Assembly (NCBI GenBank): GCA_046727955.1
Contig: JBKPDO010000200.1
Coordinates: 1 to 7,107, forward strand
Reading direction: 5' to 3'
Source of the DNA: DASVXQ01 sp046727955
GTDB lineage: Bacteria; Actinomycetota; CALGFH01
Length of the DNA: 7,107 bases
A program made the position numbers and the translations under genes. Of the stretch, positions 5,131 to 7,107 are shown piece by piece. Within the stretch, counting starts at the first letter, position 1. Each line of letters begins with the position of its first letter. Under the pieces are notes generated by a model. The model made no database searches. It was not told the origin of the DNA and worked only from the letters and a program-made list of their open reading frames with translations.

Positions 5131-6736
5131 GGGCAGCGAGTCCCGGCCGGGCCCGCGTGGCCCCGGTCGGCGCCCGCGCGGCCCCGGGGGGTCCGGGGGG
5201 CTCGCTGGCGAGGCCGGGGCCACGGCACCAGGACCCGAAGCAGAGCCGAGCGTTAGTCCCCCGGTCTCAACAGGGCGGCTGCGCGGGTGGTGGCGGCGGC
5301 GCACCCTGCGGGCCCGGCTCACCATGCTGGCAACCCTGGTGGTTGCCGCGGGGCTGCTGGCCGGCTCTGTCCTGCTGCTGGTCACCCTGGAGAACTCGCT
5401 GCTGGCCACCGTCGACGCCGCCGCGAGGCAGCAGGCCGAGTCCGTGGCGGCGCTGGTCGACGAGGACCGCCTGCCCGACCCGATCCCGGCCGCGAGCGCC
5501 GGCACCGTGCTCGTCCAGGTGGTGGACGCCAAGGGCCGGGTGCTGGCCTCCTCGCTCGGCAGCGACCGCGCCGTGCCGCTGCTGTCGCCCTCGCAGCTCG
5601 CCGAGGCGCGCGACGGGCGGCCCCGCTTCCTGGACGGCGCCCGCATCGGGGAGCGCGCGCCGCTGCGGGTGATCACCCGGCAGGCCGGACCGCCCGGCGA
5701 CCCGGTTACGGTGATCGCCGCCGCCTCCTTCGGCAGCGTCACCGACAGTCTCCGCATCGTGCAGGTTGCGCTCCTGATCGGGGTGCCGCTGCTGCTCGCG
5801 CTGGTCGTCGGCACCGCCTGGGCGACCGCCGGCTCGACTCTGCGGCCGGTCGGCGCGCTGCGCCAGGGCGCCGAGGAGATCACCGGGACGGGCGCCACGC
5901 GGCGGCTGCCGCTGCCGGCGGCCCAGGACGAGATCCGCCGCCTGGCCGAGACCTTGAACCGCATGCTCGACCGCCTGGAGCAGGCCGGCGGCCGGCAGCG
6001 CGCGTTCGTCGCCGACGCCGCCCACGAGCTGCGCAGCCCGCTGGCCGGCATGCGCGCGCAGCTCGAGGTGGCCCTGCAGCACCCGGACCCTGCCAGCTGG
6101 CAAGCGGTGGCCGGGAGCGTCCTGGAGGACACGCTGCGGCTCGGCCGCATGGTGGAGGACCTGCTGGTGCTGGCGCGGCTGGACGACGGGCGGGGGGCGC
6201 GGCCGGCCGCCGTGGTGGACCTGGGCGAGGTCGCCGGCCAGGTGGTCGGGCGCCAGCCCGAGGCCCGGGTCGAGCTGCGGCTGGACGTCAGCGGGGACGC
6301 GCAAGTGCGCGGCGACGCGGTCGCCCTTGACCGCGTGGTCCAGAACCTGCTCGACAACGCGCTGCGCCACGCGGCCAGCCGGGTCGAGGTGTCGGTGCGC
6401 CGCGAGGCCGCCCTGGTCGTGCTGGTGGTCCGCGACGACGGGCCGGGCATCCCGGTGGCGGACCGGCAGCGGGTGTTCGAGCGCTACGCGCGGCTGGACG
6501 ATGCCCGCAGCCGTGACGCCGGCGGCACCGGCCTCGGGCTCGCGATCGTCCGCGAGATCGTGCGCGCCCACCAGGGCGAGGTCACGATCGAGGACCCCGC
6601 CACCCCCAACCCCGCGACGCGCGACGGCGCGGCCCCCGACGGCGCGGCTCCCGACGGCGGCCCGCCGCACGGCCCCGGAGCCACCTTCGTGGTGCGGCTG
6701 CCGGCCGCTCCCGCCGCCGCCGTCCCGCACCGCTAG
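5123..6736 (+). CDS. Sensor histidine kinase of the two-component pair
   Basis: This 537-residue membrane kinase should phosphorylate the preceding regulator. Residues 1-60 are an unusual Gly/Pro/Arg-rich cytoplasmic lead. TM1 spans about 67-89. An extracytoplasmic sensor of about 120 residues follows (VQVVDAKGRVLASS strand pair), then TM2 at about 213-235 and HAMP at about 236-287. The HisKA helix carries H301 in HELRSPL (301-307). The HATPase domain has the N box QNLLDNALRH (407-416), DDGPGIP (438-444) and GGTGLGL (467-473). A Pro/Gly-rich insert (about 491-519) with DGAAP repeats precedes the last strand, FVVRLP. The GTG at 5123-5125 overlaps the regulator's stop region. The next in-frame start, ATG 5324, would cut off the basic lead and the beginning of TM1, and an upstream ATG at 5015 would lie deep in the regulator. 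All catalytic motifs are intact. The signal sensed is unknown. Confidence 0.93.
   Translation: MAEGSESRPGPRGPGRRPRGPGGSGGLAGEAGATAPGPEAEPSVSPPVSTGRLRGWWRRRTLRARLTMLATLVVAAGLLAGSVLLLVTLENSLLATVDAAARQQAESVAALVDEDRLPDPIPAASAGTVLVQVVDAKGRVLASSLGSDRAVPLLSPSQLAEARDGRPRFLDGARIGERAPLRVITRQAGPPGDPVTVIAAASFGSVTDSLRIVQVALLIGVPLLLALVVGTAWATAGSTLRPVGALRQGAEEITGTGATRRLPLPAAQDEIRRLAETLNRMLDRLEQAGGRQRAFVADAAHELRSPLAGMRAQLEVALQHPDPASWQAVAGSVLEDTLRLGRMVEDLLVLARLDDGRGARPAAVVDLGEVAGQVVGRQPEARVELRLDVSGDAQVRGDAVALDRVVQNLLDNALRHAASRVEVSVRREAALVVLVVRDDGPGIPVADRQRVFERYARLDDARSRDAGGTGLGLAIVREIVRAHQGEVTIEDPATPNPATRDGAAPDGAAPDGGPPHGPGATFVVRLPAAPAAAVPHR
6623..6667 (+). repeat. 15-bp in-frame microrepeat within the kinase gene
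   Basis: GACGGCGCGGCCCCC (6623-6637) is followed by GACGGCGCGGCTCCC (6638-6652) and a degenerate third unit GACGGCGGCCCGCCG (6653-6667). They encode DGAAP, DGAAP and DGGPP between the GGTGLGL motif and the final strand of the ATPase domain. The unit is a multiple of three, so slippage would change loop length without breaking the frame. Confidence 0.75.
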
Positions 6737-6756
6737 CCCGCCGAGGCGGGCTAGCG
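6731..6756. terminator. 12-bp perfect hairpin over the kinase stop codon
   Basis: CGCTAGCCCGCC (6731-6742) and GGCGGGCTAGCG (6745-6756) are exact reverse complements separated by GA, or in practice an 11-bp stem with a CGAG tetraloop. The kinase TAG (6734-6736) lies inside the left arm. There is no T tract. It is probably the transcription terminator or 3' stabiliser of the two-component operon. Confidence 0.7.
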
Positions 6757-6778
6757 GTCAACAAACGAGTCAAGTTTC

Positions 6779-6833
6779 GAGGGCGGAGCCCTCACCGCTT
6801 TGGGGGGTATGCGGGGGGCCTGGGCGCCCCGCA
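6779..6833. repeat. Two closely spaced hairpins in the convergent gap
   Basis: The first is GAGGGC (6779-6784), GGA, GCCCTC (6788-6793). The second is TGCGGGG (6810-6816), a 10-nt loop, CCCCGCA (6827-6833). A G run (TTTGGGGGGTAT) lies between them. Together with 6731-6756 this makes a row of stem-loops that encodes no protein I can recognise. It may be a dispersed intergenic element or terminator pieces. Confidence 0.5.
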
Positions 6834-6849
6834 GCTAGCACCTTGCCGC

Positions 6850-6878
6850 GCGGCGCTTGGCGTTCAGTCGAGCGCCGC
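6850..6878. terminator. 8-bp hairpin downstream of the GH15 gene
   Basis: GCGGCGCT (6850-6857) and AGCGCCGC (6871-6878) are exact reverse complements with a 13-nt loop. On the minus strand the hairpin begins 18 bp after the GH15 stop (6897-6899), which fits a terminator for that gene. No T tract follows. Confidence 0.45.
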
Positions 6879-6896
6879 CACGGCTGAGCCTGAGCG

Positions 6897-7107
<211 letters not shown>

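Noticed and set aside
4369..6450. Very long minus-strand open frame (693 codons) opposite the response regulator and kinase
   Set aside because: Its product is Arg/Ser/Pro/Thr-rich low complexity with no domain, and the plus strand carries two complete, motif-perfect proteins. Long antisense frames are expected at this GC content.
5267..6730. 487-codon minus-strand open frame opposite the kinase
   Set aside because: His/Gln/Arg/Gly-rich, no domain, entirely antisense to a well-supported kinase.

Overview
The window is very GC-rich, with strong G/C preference at third codon positions, several GTG starts, and families typical of Actinomycetota: a SARP/BTAD regulator, an OmpR-type two-component pair, a LolA-like exported protein and a GH15 glycosidase. 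I infer a high-GC actinobacterium or a close relative. The sequence does not fix the genus, and a high-GC Chloroflexota cannot be excluded. I found no rRNA, tRNA, CRISPR array, transposase or integrase.

Layout. (1) 1-948 (+) is the C-terminal part of a large regulator: the end of a probable helical-repeat region, then an OmpR-like winged helix, then a BTAD domain. It is followed after 34 bp by a 71-residue protein (983-1198, +) that I recognise as a small conserved protein of unknown function. (2) 1199-1310 separates convergent genes and is filled with GC palindromes: one perfect 12-bp inverted repeat and three tandem 26-bp units. (3) 1311-4286 (-) is a tightly coupled three-gene operon, read right to left: a LolA-like exported protein, an ABC ATPase and an ABC-2 permease. 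Its genes overlap by 4 and 14 bp. (4) 4287-4452 is a divergent promoter region carrying three GCTGAG direct repeats with 10-11 bp periodicity, the usual layout for an OmpR-family regulator. (5) 4453-6736 (+) is an OmpR-family response regulator and its sensor histidine kinase, overlapping by 8 bp. (6) 6737-6896 is a second convergent gap, with four hairpins. (7) 6897-7107 (-) is the C-terminal end of a GH15 glucoamylase/trehalase-like enzyme that runs off the window.

How the genes may work together. The two divergent operons look like one cell-envelope module. The kinase would sense an external or membrane signal and phosphorylate the regulator. The regulator would bind the shared intergenic repeats to control itself and the LolA-like/ABC operon. 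The LolA-like protein could bind a lipid or hydrophobic ligand outside the membrane, in connection with the exporter. The domain assignments are firm, while the functional link and the substrate are inference. The family types are known. The least explained parts are the small protein beside the SARP-type regulator with a heptamer repeat before it, the tandem palindromes, and the hairpin cluster before the GH15 gene.
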